Notes: generated by a model not told the origin, from the letters alone. 64,000 nucleotides of DNA from Xiphophorus maculatus (GCF_002775205.1 NC_036460.1:2501-66500); one strand, 5' to 3'; numbered from the stretch's first letter, positions 35,260 to 48,934 are shown. Numbers and translations are program-made.

Positions 35260-38200
35260 ATGGCGGCGCCAGCGCTCTCCGGTCGGCCCGGCTCGGCGGG
35301 CAGCCTCGGGAACAGCCCCACATCCTCGGCCGCGGGAAGGCTGCCCCAGGGCGGCTCCGGGCCCGAGCTGGACTTCAGGTCCGCGGCCCGCATGGAGGAC
35401 CTGAACCGGCTCATCCAGGAGTTCAGCAAGCACGACCAGCGGGAGTACGACGACCAGCGTGCTCTGGAGATCCACACGGCCAAGGACTTCATCTTCTCCA
35501 TGCTGGGTGAGCCGAACCGAACCGAACCGGCCCGGAGGCTGGATGATGCGCTGCAGCGCAGCAGCATCCAGGACCGCTGATCCGGGATCAGGTCCTCAGG
35601 TGTTTGTGACGCAAACCTGCTCCAGCCTGCAGATCTGGGGTCAGATTCAGGTTTTACCTGGTTTCCTAAAAGGTTTTCTGTCATAAAGTTACTCAGTAAA
35701 AATTAACACAAATAATTACATAATTAAATAAATCATTTTTATTTCATTCTGTTAAATAAATTAACTGTTTATTTAACAGTCATTTAGACAAATAACAACT
35801 GATTTAACTGCTATTTGTTTAACAGTTAAATGAAATTAACTGTTAGATATCAGTTTTGTTTATTAAACTGTTAATAAATAAATTAATTCAAACAAACATG
35901 TTTTAGTTTTGCTTAACTAAAACATTCTATTTTTCTATCCAGCCATCAGAAAAATAATATGTGGCTCATTTTTTACCATGTTAGTCATTCATTTATTGAT
36001 ATTTTCATTTGATTTTCATATTTTATTCACTCAATAACATATGATTTTTAAAAAATGTATATTTAGCCTGTATTTCTCCATCATCACCAGCACAGAGTTT
36101 ACAGAACCTTCACAAGAAAAACAGAAAAATGATGAACAGCATCATGAATAATTCAGATTCTTTGGTTAAAACATTTACAGACAGATAATTCATAAGAGCC
36201 ATAAAAACATTTAGAGACGACTTCAGATTCAGGCATTTCTGAATAGTTAATGTAGCAACTAAAATAAATCATTAATGACAAACAGCAGAGAGAAATATGA
36301 CGCTAAATATTTACCTTGAAACTAAATATTTAGTACATTTACATATTATCGTATATTTAGCTCGTAATATTTAGCACACTGCATGTTAAGCTCGTTAATA
36401 ATAAATCCTCAGCTCCAAATTAAATATTTAGTTATGAAGCTTCATATTTAGCTTCAAACTAAGTATTTAGTAGGTTAACTAAACATTTAGTTTCAAATTA
36501 GTCTTTAGTTAGCAAGCCAAATATTTAGTTTGAAGCTAAACATTTACCTCAGAGCTAAATATTTTAATATATGAGGTCACTAACCGATAACAGGAAGTGG
36601 ACTACCAAAATAAAAGCTGAAGTTCTTCCTGTTTCTCCTTCGTTTCTTTTCCTCTTTTCAGCTAAAAACAAAGGATGAGGCGTTTAAAGACAATCCAGAC
36701 GTTTCCAATAAATCTACAGAAACGGCATCAATTTGGAAGGATCCGGTCTACACCCAGCTTTTATTTTGATAGTCCACTTCCTCTTATCAGAAGTGAAAAT
36801 GGATATTAGCTGAAAATTTAGTTTGGAGCTAATAGTTAGCTAACTAAGTAAATAATCAGCATAAATTTAAATTTTTAAGTTTACAAACTAAAAAAACAAA
36901 CATTTCTCTTCCTGCCCCACAGTATGGCGCTGCCATCGCCACGCTCAGTAAAATCGGGTCATATGTTTAATTTTGGTGGTTCTGATTGGACCCAAACGGT
37001 CCCAGCAGAACCGGGCTCAGGTTCTCCCAGCTGCAGGCGGACCGGTCCGGTCCGGTCTGGGCTGACCCAGCGCTGAGCTGAGAGGGGATTAGAGAAAGAT
37101 GCTAAAAAAAGAGGCAGATGGAGGATTTACTGCTGCAGCAGAGGCAGCCGGGTCGGGTCGGCCCATCGGGTCGGCGCCGGGCGGTCTGCTGTGTTCTGAC
37201 GGAGAGAACCTGGAACCGGAACCATTCGGTTCTGCAGTCTAACCCAGAACAGAACCCGGTAAAACGGGTTGGTTCTGACTGAGCAACCAACAGGAAGCAG
37301 AAGCTTTTATTTAATTTTTTGTTCCTGGTTGTTTGGATCGTTCATCCAGACCAGAACCGGCCCAGTTCTGCGTCCTGCTGGATTATTTTTACCCAGAAGA
37401 GATTAATATTCCTGATGAATCGTTTTGGTTTCACTCAGCAGGAAACACAATCTGAGGATTAATCAGAACCCGGATCAGAACCGGGTTCTGCCGGATCTCT
37501 GAAGGTCCCAGCAGCTCAGTCAGGTTCAGGTTTTGACTAGACCATCCCAACACCTCTGTTCCATCTGGGCCTGATGGCGCCGTGACCCCAGAACAAACCA
37601 AAGCGTCATGAATCCACTTCGGGTTGAGCTCGTTTTGTGTCCCGGTTCGGTTCTTTGGGTTTCCTGCTGAGCCCAAAACATGTTTGGTTTTTATGAAACA
37701 AGTTTAATTAAACTTAATCAATATTTACTTCATTCAATATGCAGCATTATTCATAACTAGCTTATCTAGAGTCGATAAGCCGAACCGGTCCAGACGGATC
37801 CATGGTGAGCCCACAGCACCATCCCTCCACCACCGTGCTTTAGACTCACCGCTCAAGTTGCTCTTCAGTAAAATTAGACTCCAGACTCGACTTGGACTCT
37901 GAGACTCGAGTCCTGGTCCCATTTTGTATCGGATGTGATGAAGATCTGCTCTGTGAAACTGAACCCATGAATCCCAGGCGGGTCCAACGAGTTTCTGCCG
38001 GGAAAACCCAGTTTCTAAACGGCGCCACCCTGCTGCCAGCAGAGCTTTGGGCTGTAAATGTTTAAAGAGTCAGAGAACATTGTGCATGAAAATGTAAAGA
38101 TTTACAAATAATTGTTACATTTTCATGTAACAATTTTGGCCTGAGGACAAACTGGACCGGTTCTGTTCTTTCCCGACTGACTTGTGAACATCTTTGCTGC

Positions 38201-41012
38201 TGATCAAGCCGCCTCACTTTTTCCCTGTTGTGACCTTTAACCTGTTCAGCCTGAGTTGGATCCGCTGCGTCGTCCTGGACAGATTCCCAGCTTTCTCTCG
38301 TCTTTCATCCACATTCAAAGTACATCCACGTTTATAAAGGACATTTATAAACGTCTAAAACTATGTTGGCATGACAACCGTTTTAATGAACCACAAAGCG
38401 GCAGGAGGACAAACAGTAAACATGATTTAGAATGAGACTCGGCCTCCTGAACTGACCTCTGACCTTTCATCTGACAGTGTCTGAGAAGCAGGCGGCGGTT
38501 CGCCTCACCGCAGCGCTGGAATGCGTTCGGCAGCCTGGAGCCGGCTGGAGTCCTTTCAGCTCCGGACCCGACCAATCCGGTCCATCTGCAGACTCAATGA
38601 CCCGTCCAGACTCATCGGGGGTCCCAGAGAGGGGCCACCGGCCACCCTTAGAGAAACGCCTCCAAAAGCAGGGCTGGACCCAAACTGACCCAAAAGGAAA
38701 CAGAGTTAGTTCTGACTTATGAATGGGACTGATGGTTTTACCTCCTGATGGCGCTGATGAGACGGGAGAATCCCTCTGTCCAGCCACTAATCCTTCAGAT
38801 CCTGCAGGATGGAAGATCTTAGAAAGTCGGTTATTTCTCGTTAAATTTGCTGCATTTGTTAGAAAATGAATCTGTGGATTTTGGAGCAAACTGGGACAAA
38901 CGGCACCAGTCCGGGACAAACGGCACCAGTCCGGGACAAACGGCACCAGTCTGGGACAGACTGGGACAAACGGCCCCTTGTTGCTCCGTGTACAGACCGG
39001 CTGCCCCGCACCATTATGCTGCCTCCAACCAGTGCTGCTCTGCATTGGTTGGAGGATTTGGTAATGGTTTTATAGCTGTGTTGGTGGCTATAGAGTGTCA
39101 GTGGGTCCAGTGGGTCCACTCTGCTCGTTGACCCACCGACACATTTTCTTACCAAATGCAGCACCACTTCAGTGAAGTTAAAAGTTTTCTTGTTTTGAAA
39201 GATTTACTGCAAAGGAATTTTCAACCAAACGGGAAATTCCTTCTAGCTCTTTCTTTGGCTCGTCCTTCGACCCATGGGTTGCCGGTTTCAGACGCCGGCC
39301 CGTCCGTCTGTCCCGTTGTGCGATTGGACACGTTGCCTACTGGTGGTGGTCAGAAGGTCAGAGGGCAACCTTGCCTTTGTCCCCAGAGCAGCTGTGGCTA
39401 CTGTCCAGTAGCTTCCCACCATCAGTGTCTCCTACTGGAGAGTTGAGGGTTTTTCCTGGGGTCACTTCCTCAGTGACGTACATGACTTTAGATTAAACAC
39501 AACGTTGCAGTAAGTTACTTCTGTCTGTTTGTTTATTCCTGCGCCAGCACAGAGTATTTTCACCAAAAGTACATTTTAAACTCTCGGAAGCCTTAACTAT
39601 TCATAGCCTTTAACCCTCCACCTGTTGAAGATTTGTCTGGCCAGGTTTCAGGTGATTGGCTGGAGAAGTGAGTACTGTTGCAGTTGGACTTCATTCTGTG
39701 CATGATGAGCTCATTCATTTCCTGATTGGTTCTTTCTTCCTGTCTAGGAATGGTTCAGAAACTGGACCAGAAGCTCCCAGTGGCCAATGAGTACCTACTC
39801 CTTTCTGGAGGCGTTCGGGAAGGTGTGGTGGACATGGACCTGGATGAGCTCAGTGTCTACGCCCGCGGCACAGACTACGACATGGACTTCACTCTACTGG
39901 TCCCCGCACTTAAACTCCACGACCGGAACCAGCCGGTGACCCTGGACATGCGGCACTCGGCGCTGGGCCACTCCTGGCTCAGCCTACGGCTCTTTGACGA
40001 AGGAACCATCAACAAGTGGAAGGACTGCTGCACTGTCGTCGATCACATCAACGGGACCACCAACTACTTCTTCTCCCCAACACTGGTGGCCGACTGGTTC
40101 TACCAGTCCATCTCTCTTGTGCTGCTGGAGGTGCAGAAGAAGCCACAGAGAGGGATGCCGAGGGTGGAGAAGGTGGATCGGAACGGGACCATCATCTCCG
40201 TCATCCTGGGGGTCGGCAGCAGCCGGATGCTCTACGACATCGTCCCGGTGGTGTCGTTTAAAGGCTGGCCTGCGGTGGCCCAGAGCTGGCTGATGGAGAA
40301 CCACTTCTGGGACGGGAAGATCACAGAGGAGGAGGTGATCAGCGGCTTCTACCTCGTCCCCGCCTGCTCCTACAAAGGCCGCAAGGAGAACGAGTGGCGC
40401 CTGTCGTTCGCCCGCAGCGAGGTTCAGCTGAAGAAGTGCATTTCGTCGAGCCTGATGCAGGCGTACCAGGCCTGCAAGGCCATCATCATCAAGCTGTTGT
40501 CCCGGCCCAAAGCCATCAGTCCCTACCATCTGCGCAGCATCATGCTGTGGGCCTGCGACCGTCTCCCAGCCAACTATCTGGCTCAGGACGACTTCTCCGC
40601 CCACTTCCTGCTGGGCCTGATTGACGACTTGCAGCACTGTCTCGTCAACAAGATGTGTCCCAACTACTTCATCCCTCAGTGCAACATGTTGGAGCACCTG
40701 TCCGATGAGACGGCCATGCTGCACGCCCGCAAACTGTCCTCGGTGCGCTCCGACCCGGCCGAGCACCTCCGCACCACCATCGAGCACGCCAAGGCCGCCA
40801 ACAGGTTGACGGTGGAAGTGCAGTGGCGAGGCAGCTCCACCAACCTGCCGTCGCCGCAGTCCGACGCCGGCGGTGAGAACCAGCCTGACGATCGGCTCGC
40901 CAAGAAGCTTCAGCAGCTGGTGACGGAGAATCCTGGGAAGTCCATCTCAGTGTTCATCAACCCGGACGACGTCACGCGGCCGCACTTCCGCATCGACGAC
41001 AAGTTCTTCTGA
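35260..41012 (+). CDS. mb21d2: MB21D2, Mab-21 domain-containing protein 2, complete two-exon gene
   Basis: Exon 1 35260-35506 (donor CTGG/GTGAG) and exon 2 39748-41012 (acceptor GTCTAG) join in frame to 503 residues (human about 491). The junction falls at FIFSMLG/MVQKLDQ, as expected for the family. MB21D2 belongs to the Mab-21/cGAS-like nucleotidyltransferase-fold group; its activity is not established. Residues 1-36 are a divergent Ala/Gly/Ser-rich leader after a GGAACCATGG start context. Then ELDFRSAARMEDLNRLIQEF, the LLLSGGVREG loop (99-108), the acidic pair in TDYDMDFTLLVP (D127, D129) matching the NTase metal-binding position, the KGWPAVAQSW and EWRLSFARSE blocks of the Mab-21 core, and the C-terminal HFRIDDKFF. 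Similarity to the remembered mammalian protein is near identity over exon 2. No frameshift. Codon use in exon 2 is strongly GC-ending. Confidence 0.97.
36583..36791. mobile_element. short TIR element (MITE), copy B
   Basis: Left end CCGATAACAGGAAGTGGACT and right end AGTCCACTTCCTCTTATCAG are inverted repeats that continue inward as ACCAAAATAAAAGCTG and CAGCTTTTATTTTGAT. This copy defines a longer TIR than copy A at 11971. The surroundings are full of AAATATTTAG palindromes. Confidence 0.72.
38891..38977 (+). repeat. 20-bp tandem repeat, about four copies
   Basis: Unit GGGACAAACGGCACCAGTCC, the last copies diverged to GGGACAGACT and GGGACAAACGGCCCC. Confidence 0.9.
39230..39445 (+). repeat. 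decayed teleost SINE-like repeat
   Basis: GGGTTGCCGGTTTCAGACGC resembles a B-box region of a tRNA-derived head. It is followed by GTTGCCTACTGGTGGTGGTC and AGAGCAGCTGTGGCTACTGT, text I recognise from an abundant teleost repeat. No A box or tail could be confirmed, so SINE status is inference. Confidence 0.45.
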
Positions 41013-41600
41013 GACTGAGACGTTCCCCTCCCCTCTCCTTCACCCGGTGACCCTGCCTCTGAAACTTTCTTTTTTTAACTTTTTTTATGTTTCCTGCCAC
41101 AAAGTGAAGTGATTGTCTAGTAATCTGCCACAGTTTCTTATTTTTAGTTTTATTTTTCTACTCCCTTCCCCTCTGCCCTGGTTTTTCACTGTGTGCCCTG
41201 TGTTTTTTACCTTCTCAATGCCTTTTAAACTGACAGCTTGTTCTTAAAACTGAAGGAAGGGACTGAAATCCACCTCCTGATCCGAGTGCTGGTCCTGAAA
41301 AATGTTGAGACTTATCAGGGATCCTGGAAAAGAGACAAACATCAATTTCCTGAATAAATCCGGTGTATTTTGGGTTCTCTTGATTGGAGACGTAAAAGCT
41401 CCGTTGTTGAGTGAATAACTGGGGCAGAAGTTGTTGTGTTGTCTTGGAACCAGGAGTGGACCCTGCAGAGATCCTGTGACGGTGGATTCAGTCCCTCTGA
41501 GGAATGTCTTGTCCCTGCTGGGGGACGACGGTACTAAAGTCTTAGAAACTAACTGTAAATAAGTAGAAGAAAAACTGACTGAAGAGTGTAGAAGGACGGA
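41013..41600 (+). other. mb21d2: mb21d2 3' UTR, proximal part
   Basis: Pyrimidine-rich sequence after the stop codon. AATAAA at 41353-41358 is a candidate polyadenylation signal; the true 3' end could be further downstream. Confidence 0.5.
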
Positions 41601-43674
41601 AAACATACTAATGTTAATTTGTGGGCTACTTTTCGTCTAATTTTGCACAGAATGTAAAAATCACCTCCTTTCCTCCTGATTGTGGTTTTAAATTGAACTG
41701 AATGTGAGCGGAGAGGCGACACTGTGCCGATGGAGCTGCTGTCACTTCCACCGCGTTTCCTCTGAAAATCTGGTTCATGTTGCGTTTCTTTGTGTTGTGA
41801 AGAACAAACAGCAGGAACCTTCAGACAGACGCTGGCCTCTTCCACTTTCATATGCTTTAAACTTGCAGAAGGGGGAGCTAGTGAGCCTAGTGCTGCAGTA
41901 GTGAAGTGTTGGCCTGCAGCCGCCTGGTTAGGACGTGCTAGGCGGCTAACGTTGTAGCAGGTGTGGCATTTAAATGGCAGCTCTTCTTCAATGCAACATC
42001 ACCAGTTTATTCAACTCCCATAAGACGGAGAACGTGAAGTAACTCCGAAGCTACACAAGAACAGCGTTTACACCAATGATCAAAACCACCTGGATGCTAA
42101 CTGTTGAACTCCAGCTCATATAGCAGCGCCATCTGGTGACCAAACACATAAAACGCATATTTGACTCCTACAGAGAGATATCTGTGACCCAAAGCTCTCA
42201 ACCTCGGTGTAAAACTTACACTAAGGTACCTGAAGTTTTTGACATTTACGCGACCAACAACCGCTAGCTGCCGCTAACGTTTCCTCATCGGCCACCGACA
42301 CAAGAATGCTCCTCCCGTGACACCGCCGTGATTTCTGTTTCCCGTTACGCTCAGCGTACGCTCAGTCGCTGCTGTGAATCTTTAGAAATGTATCGGGGTC
42401 ACTCTCATGACTTCTGCATTTTCAGCTGGACTCCTTCAGTTAGTGGCTGCAGTACCGAATGGACCAAAACCGTCCAGTTAGGTGAGTCGGTACCAGCAGA
42501 CGCCTCAGTAGGGACACCTGGTGGTTGGTCAGGTAAATGAAGTCCACTCTGCTGTTGTCACAATTAACTTGTCAATTAAAAAATGCAAGAATATTACAGA
42601 GGGGAAATGCCTGGAGAGTCAAAACCAGACCGGTTTCCATGGCGACTTCCTGCATTTCAGTGACAGTTCGTTAACAAGTGAAGCTTTAAACAGGAGCTAA
42701 ATCTAAAACTCTGTTTTGTTGAACGTTGAGTGTCAGAAGCTCCTGGTGGAGATCTGACACGTTAAACTCTGAGCTGAAGCTGAGTGGACAGGAAACCGAC
42801 TTCCTGTGACCCGTTTAAACTGAACCATGGTTCTGCTGGGAAGAATGACTGACATGGAGATCCAAACAGCTTTCACAAAAATCCCCTCATGGTCTTAACA
42901 TTTTTACTAAACTTTGTGAACAGATCAGCGAATCGTCTGCAAACGTTTTTACATTCATAGCAGCTGAAACATTTTGATGCTTTTTTATCCTCAATATCAG
43001 GTCAATGTCACAAATACTTCACCTCTAATATATCAGAGTGACCTTTGACCCTGGAGTTACATCTTATCAGCACATGTGACTCTCCTCTCGTCTTCTCGAT
43101 GTTTTTCCAGAACCGGTGACACAGTTTGATATCAGTTCTGCTGTTAGTAAGATCATGTGTTTAAGCAATAACTTCTGTAGGTTAAGCAGAACAGAACCGG
43201 TTTAATTCGGGTTTAGGAGTTTCTGGATGAGTTTTCCTGGGTTTGGTTCCGGTTAGTGTGAAAGTGGAAGAGTCCGTCGGCTCATCTGTCAGGTGGACCT
43301 GCCGGATGACGGTCCTGCATCGGCTACAGGGTCGCAGGTCGCCGCCTCCACATGGATGGTCACTTGATTCAGGAACTTCCTGTTTGATAAGCTAACTCTT
43401 GTCTCCAGCTGCTTCTTTGTGTTTAAAGCGACGGGTCGGGTCCGGCTGCTTCCCGGCCGACCCGCTCCCACATTGGCTGTCTGTCCCGAACATCACCACC
43501 AAAACAAGAGGCTTCTCCTGCGGCCGTCGGGCCGGTTATGTCGTCTCCACATATCCTCATCCTCAAGTGCAATTAGTGAATGTACACAAAGACACGTAGC
43601 ATGAAGACACTCCAGGTCTGAGCTGCTCAGCTCCTCCACTGACTCACTCAGAGGCCCTGAAGCCATCAAAGTGC
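41601..43674. other. 3' flank of mb21d2, no further gene seen
   Basis: Mixed sequence; short ORFs without domains. Confidence 0.5.

Positions 43675-43703
<29 letters not shown>
43675..43703 (+). repeat. (CA)n microsatellite
   Basis: About 14 CA units. Confidence 0.95.
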
Positions 43704-43706
<3 letters not shown>

Positions 43707-46700
43707 CCTGCTCGGTGGAAATGTCGTCGGTGTTTTCTGACCCGGTCTCCTGTTGGGCTGTGACTCTTTCTGTTCTGTGTTTTGCTGCTTCCTGCTGATG
43801 ATGGATTTTAGTTTTGAACTCAGATGGTTGAGAACTTCCTGCACTGTAACACCAGAGTCCTCATAAACACGTCTAACCTGAACGCACCGCCTCTGCTCCT
43901 CTCTCCTCTGTTCGGTTGACTCTTATTCATAAATCATAACTTAACCAGAAATGTTTATTTTTTAATATCGCTGCCTCCTTTAAATCTCCTTATGATTCTA
44001 AAACCCAACTAAGAAAAAACTGATGTTTTTAAATCCAGACATGACAAATGAAGATTTTCCATGGAATAATTACGTTCAATTACAAGAAATATTTACTCAG
44101 ATCTGTTTCTCTTATCAGGTTGGAAACCTGATTTTGTTTTATTTTTTTTACATTTTCACAAAAATCCATTAAAAAAAAACTTTAAAAAAATCTTCATTTT
44201 GTTTCAATGAAGATAAACTTTATTATACTATACATATAGAAAATAAGACTAAAACTACAGGCTCAAGAGCAGAACCCTGTGGATCTCCGTTTTTAATAGA
44301 CTGTATGGAAAAATGTTCCCTAACCTGCAGAAGCAGCTTTGAAACTTGAAATCTAGAAATGTGGATTCCTGCGGGTCTCTGGTGCTTCACCAGGTTTTAT
44401 TTCACAGAGCAACAAAGAGAAAACGAAAAATGTTCTCCAGAAAAGTCATGATAACAAATGTTAGGATTGTTTAGGAAAATATACAATAAGGATGAGAAAG
44501 AGAAAAATCTGGAGTCAGATCAGCTCATTTTAGTTATACTAAAAATTTCAGACATAATAAGCATTTGTAAACATAACTTTTAGCATATCGTCTCCTGCTC
44601 ACCTTTACTAATCATTAATAAACAGTTATTAATGATTTCTAAAGCCCTTGCAGATGAACTGATAAACTATTTATCCTTACAGTAAATTAGTACTGATTTC
44701 TTTTTAAAGGATTCAGAAGGTAAAATAAATAAGGATAGAAAACTTTTCATACTTGCTGAACATGGTTTATGGGAAACCTGTGACTTCTTTTGATTGGTTT
44801 AAAAGCAGACACGTGACCTGGTTCCTGATCTCAGTCGGGTGTTGTGGTTTGCTGTAGTTTCGTCTGACTGCCGCCAGGGGGCAGCAGTGAGCGCAGCAGC
44901 TCCTGAAGATTTTCTGTCCATTTTGTTTCTTATTTTTACATTTTTCTTCCTCTATTTCTATTTTTATAGTTTTATATTGGAAGCCGTCATGATGAATAAA
45001 GAACCTGGATGTCTTTCAGCTTCAGGATGATTTTTAGTTTCTCTAGTTTCTGTTTTTAGTTTTCCTCTCTGGTAACACTTCCTGTTTGTCTTTTCCTTTC
45101 TTCCTGCTTTTCAATCATTTTCTCTCCTACATAATTAATTTCCATCTTCTCTTTTTTCCTGCTGTTTTGTGATAATTTAACTTTTTATTTTCTTATTTTT
45201 ATTTATTTTGTCATCATTTTCTTTTTTGTTTAGTCTTTTTTGTTTCTCTGCTTTTCTTCCTTTTCATTTTCCGTATTGTCTCACCCCTTCATTTCTTCTC
45301 TCCTCCGTTCTTCAGCTGTTTCTTTTATTTTTACACTATCAGTTCATTTCGCTGTCGGTTTCCAGATTTATTCAGATTTATGTTCTTTCTCACAGAAACT
45401 CAGAATTTAATGTTTGGTTGATTTTGTTTCTGTTTTTATGACACTTCTTGGCAGTAAATCTAATAATTCATGAAAGTCTGATTACTCCTACCTAAACGTT
45501 GTTAACACACCGGCTGACTTGTGCTTTAAGACTGGAGCTGGTGTCCCACAACAGTGTGTGACCAGTATTATTATTTCTAATAAGCAAAGAAATAATGAAT
45601 TTTCCCACATTTTTTCTCTTATTTTAATGTGTTAATTCTCGGGTCATTATTCTTTTATTCATTTTTTTCAGCTTCCATCCTAAAGTTTCTTACTTCCTGT
45701 TCTCTGATTCTGCTTCCTGTTTTCTCCTGATTCAGTTGTTTTTCCCTCCAGCTTCCTGTCGTCTCAGCACCTGTCCTCCACCTGCTCTCCGCCTCTCTCC
45801 GTCCTGCTGCGTTTATGGCTGAGCTCGTTGCCGTGCCAACGGGAAACCATCCATCATCCTAACATGCTGAAAGTACAAAGCGCTCAGAGAAAAGCCCTGA
45901 CGCTGTACAGAAACAGAACCTTCTCCAGTTTGTTTTCCGTCCTGTGATCCAGATTTCCCAGTGAACCTCGTTAGCTCCGTAGCGAGTTGAGGCTGTTTTG
46001 GACTTTAGCTGCTTTTTCACTTAATTTCACATCAACTGAACATTTACAGAGGAATTATTTGAGTATTTAACCCGGCGAACTCTGACCTCTCAGTGATTCA
46101 GGCTACATTCCCACCAGCCCAGTTCAGTCACTTTAACCCGACTCCGGTCCCTCAGGCTATAAACTCCGGTCCGTTTGGTGAGGTGTGAATGCTAATCGAC
46201 CTGTGACCTCTGACCTCTGGTCTGGTTTAAACTAATTTGAATAATAAACTGATTGATAACTGGGATCAGTTACTGTAATGGTTTTTATTTTCTCAAGACG
46301 ACACTTGTGAACATAAATAAACTGAACTGAAAACAGATATTTATCATTCAATGAGTTTCTTGTCTTGTTTTAACTGTTAAATCTTCCTCGGGTGTTTTGG
46401 TAAATCGGTAAATCGTCCGTCATGATGTTTAATTTCACTCCACAGTCAAACTTTACTAATCGATCATAAGTTTTCAGAACAGCAGTGAAAAAATCAGTTA
46501 ACAGTAGAAATACAATCATTGTCAGAAACAGCCAATCAGAGCCAGGAAGTGGGTCTTAGTGCTGTCAATCATCCACATGTATGCGCTGCTCAGAACCCCC
46601 TGCTCTCTGCTATGTTGCAGCTGCTTCTCCACTAAATTGCCATGAATGCTAGGCTAGTTAGCCACTGATATAAACCGTTTCCTGCAGCGGTAAGTTGATT

Positions 46701-47180
46701 CTTTACCACATTTAGCAGTGAGTACATGAGGTTGATTGACAGCATTAAGCCCCTCCCCTTGACTCTGATTGGTTGTTTTGGGTGCGTTTCTTCAGCCACA
46801 GCAGCTCAGGGCGGCGGTGGAGGAGACCGATCCTTTCACAGATTATCTGTCTCCAGGTGACGGATTTAACCAACATGGAAGAAAGAAAAACATTTTTTAA
46901 TATTTTTGTTAAGTAGCTTCAACAGGAAGAGGGGCCCTAAGTCCTGCCCTGCCCAGGGCCCCAAGCAGCCTCGGGCCAGTCCTGGTCACCCTGTTCTGAA
47001 CTGGACTGGCGAAAACTTCAAAGGATTTTTAGAAACTGGCTGTTTAACTGGTTTTATGAAAATGTCTGCGCATGTGCAGTAGAGTTTGGAGTATCACACT
47101 GACCTCTAACCCCAAATCTATCCTGATTTAGTTACCCTAAAAACTCTTCCGGTGGTGACGTCACTCCTGTCTCGGGCTGC
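43704..47180. other. intergenic, T-rich in the middle
   Basis: 45.0-45.8 kb is a long T/C-biased stretch (CTTCCTGTTT-type motifs). A GGGGCCCTAAGTCCTGCCCT-containing piece near 46930-46990 looks like a repeat remnant. No gene supported. Confidence 0.5.
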
Positions 47181-47480
47181 AGCAGTAGGCGCGTGCAGAG
47201 AGAGAGAGAGAGAGCGGCGCGTGGACCGGACCAGGTGAACGCACGAGCCCGAACGTCCGCAGGAGGGAGGACTGGAAGACGGAAAAAGGACAGGAGAAGA
47301 AGAAGGAGGAGGAAAAACACCGCGCCTTGTTCCTCCTCCTCATCCTCCTCTTCCTCCTCCGCAGCGGACTTGTTCCCCGGGAACCGACGCCTGTTGTTGG
47401 GATCAGCTGACCGGGAAGGAAGCAGCAGCAGGCCGGAGGAAGACCGCCGGAGATGGAGAAAGAGAAAGAGAAGGCGGCAG
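47181..47480 (+). CDS. candidate first exon (5' UTR plus MEKEKEKAA)
   Basis: A GC- and AG-rich block with CpGs (47190-47460) ends in a short reading frame, ATG at 47453 in a fair context (GCCGGAGATGG), encoding MEKEKEKAA and stopping at a donor, GCAG/GTAGGA, at 47480. This looks like the first exon of a plus-strand gene with a long first intron. No downstream exon is recognisable in the window and no family can be named. It could also be a non-coding CpG-rich patch. Confidence 0.35.
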
Positions 47481-47483
47481 GTA

Positions 47484-47545
47484 GGATGGAGGATGGATGG
47501 ATGGATGGATGAACGGATGGATGGATGAACGGATGGATGGTGCTG
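47484..47545 (+). repeat. (GGAT)n microsatellite with GAAC interruptions
   Basis: ATGGATGG units interrupted twice by GATGAACGGATGG. Confidence 0.93.
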
Positions 47546-47654
47546 CAGTATCCTGCTGCTCCATCCTGATTGCAGCTGCTGGGGCTGTTAGGTGTGGTTA
47601 TTATGGGATGGGGTGCAGACTGTTTGTTTTCAACCCAGAAACTGATGCAGCAGA

Positions 47655-47770
47655 ACCTGCAGAAAGACTGGGAGGACTGGTGGGACTGGGAGGACTGGTG
47701 GGACTAGGAGGACTGGTGGGACTAGGAGGACTGGTGCAATTGGGGGGACTGGTGGGATTGTGGGGAGCTG
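47655..47770 (+). repeat. 18-bp tandem repeat
   Basis: Unit close to GGACTGGTGGGACTAGGA, five to six copies, decaying at the right (GTGCAATTGGGGGGACTGG). Being a multiple of 3 it keeps a Gly/Leu frame open. Confidence 0.85.
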
Positions 47771-48934
47771 GGAGGACTGTGTGCAGACAGGTGGGCCGAT
47801 GAGACAGCAGACACTGGTCCAGCCTCTGGCCTCATCTGGTGTAAATGTTGTGTGATGAGATAAAACTCAGATTAAAATCTGCGCCAGTGAAGTGGAGTCA
47901 TCGTTTTGTTTCCGTTTTAAACCTTAGAAACTTCATTCAGGGGAAACAGACGGACGTCCTGCAGGATTTTCCCACCAAATCTTCTGGTTTCTGGTTGGTT
48001 CTGAACTGCAGTGGTGAAAACAAACTCAAAATGATTATTATTCATATCGATTAATAATAATCAGCAGCTGTATATCCATTATTCTTTCTAGATGATTTGT
48101 TTCTCAAAAAGCTTTTCCTTCAAAGCAACTTTCTTCGGGTTGAAGTGGAGCCTGTTGGTTGGGTCCATCATGGCGTCCTGCCTGCAGTCCTTCGCCTCTA
48201 AAACAGATTTAAAGCTATTTGCCTTTTCCACCTGAGAACAGGTTTTATTTAAATATGTTTAAAACTGTCGGACGTTTGAGCTGTTTTTCCAACAGAATCC
48301 AAACGGTTCTTTAGTGTTGGTTCCCAGAAATCCGTCCTCCAGGGGACGGTGGGGACGGTGGGGACAGATTGGTGACGGGGTGTGAGGAGAAGATGAAAGC
48401 GTAGCAGCAGATAACGGACGGAGCGCGCCGACCGCCCGCCGGGCCGACAGATGGTCGGAGTCCATCCTCCTGGGACCGGAAGCGGGCGAGCCAAACTGGA
48501 AACATGGAGGCAGTCAGGAACAGTTGTCATGACGTCCAGAGTCTGCGTGGCTCGTGTGTTGCTTCATGGTTTTGGTTCAGGGTCAGAATCAAGCAGGTTA
48601 AACTTTTAACTGAGATCATCCAGCTGGTTCATCTGCAGATGTGACGGGTTCTGAGCCGTCAGCCCTGAGGCGCTCCAGAGGAAACTGACTGTGGCCTGAG
48701 AGAGGCGGCCATCTTGACTGAGACGTTAAGTATCTTTGAATATTCTCAGACAGACAAAGGGCCTGCACAGTTTAATGCTGGGATAAAATCAGTGCAGTCA
48801 AGCTAACGTGTCTCTAATATCATATTAAAGGGAAAAGTTGCTAATTAAACTTATAGTCATTTATAGAATATTTCATCTGAAAACCCATTCTTACTAAATC
48901 AAATTTAGATTCTCCTGTAAAAGATTAGACCTTT
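47771..48934. other. intergenic, no supported gene
   Basis: Holds a short GGGGACGGTGGGGAC repeat near 48342-48366. No gene supported. Confidence 0.5.

Larger units (their letters stand above)
35507..39747 (+). other. mb21d2: mb21d2 intron, about 4.2 kb
   Basis: Contains a MITE (36583-36791), a 20-bp tandem repeat (38891-38977) and a SINE-like repeat (39230-39445). ORFs inside, including a minus frame near 38467-39045, are unsupported. Confidence 0.85.

Noticed and set aside
38467-39045. 192-codon minus-strand ORF in the mb21d2 intron
   Set aside because: Passes through a 20-bp tandem repeat; no domain and no exon structure.
39984-40787. 267-codon minus-strand ORF
   Set aside because: Antisense shadow of the GC-rich mb21d2 exon 2.
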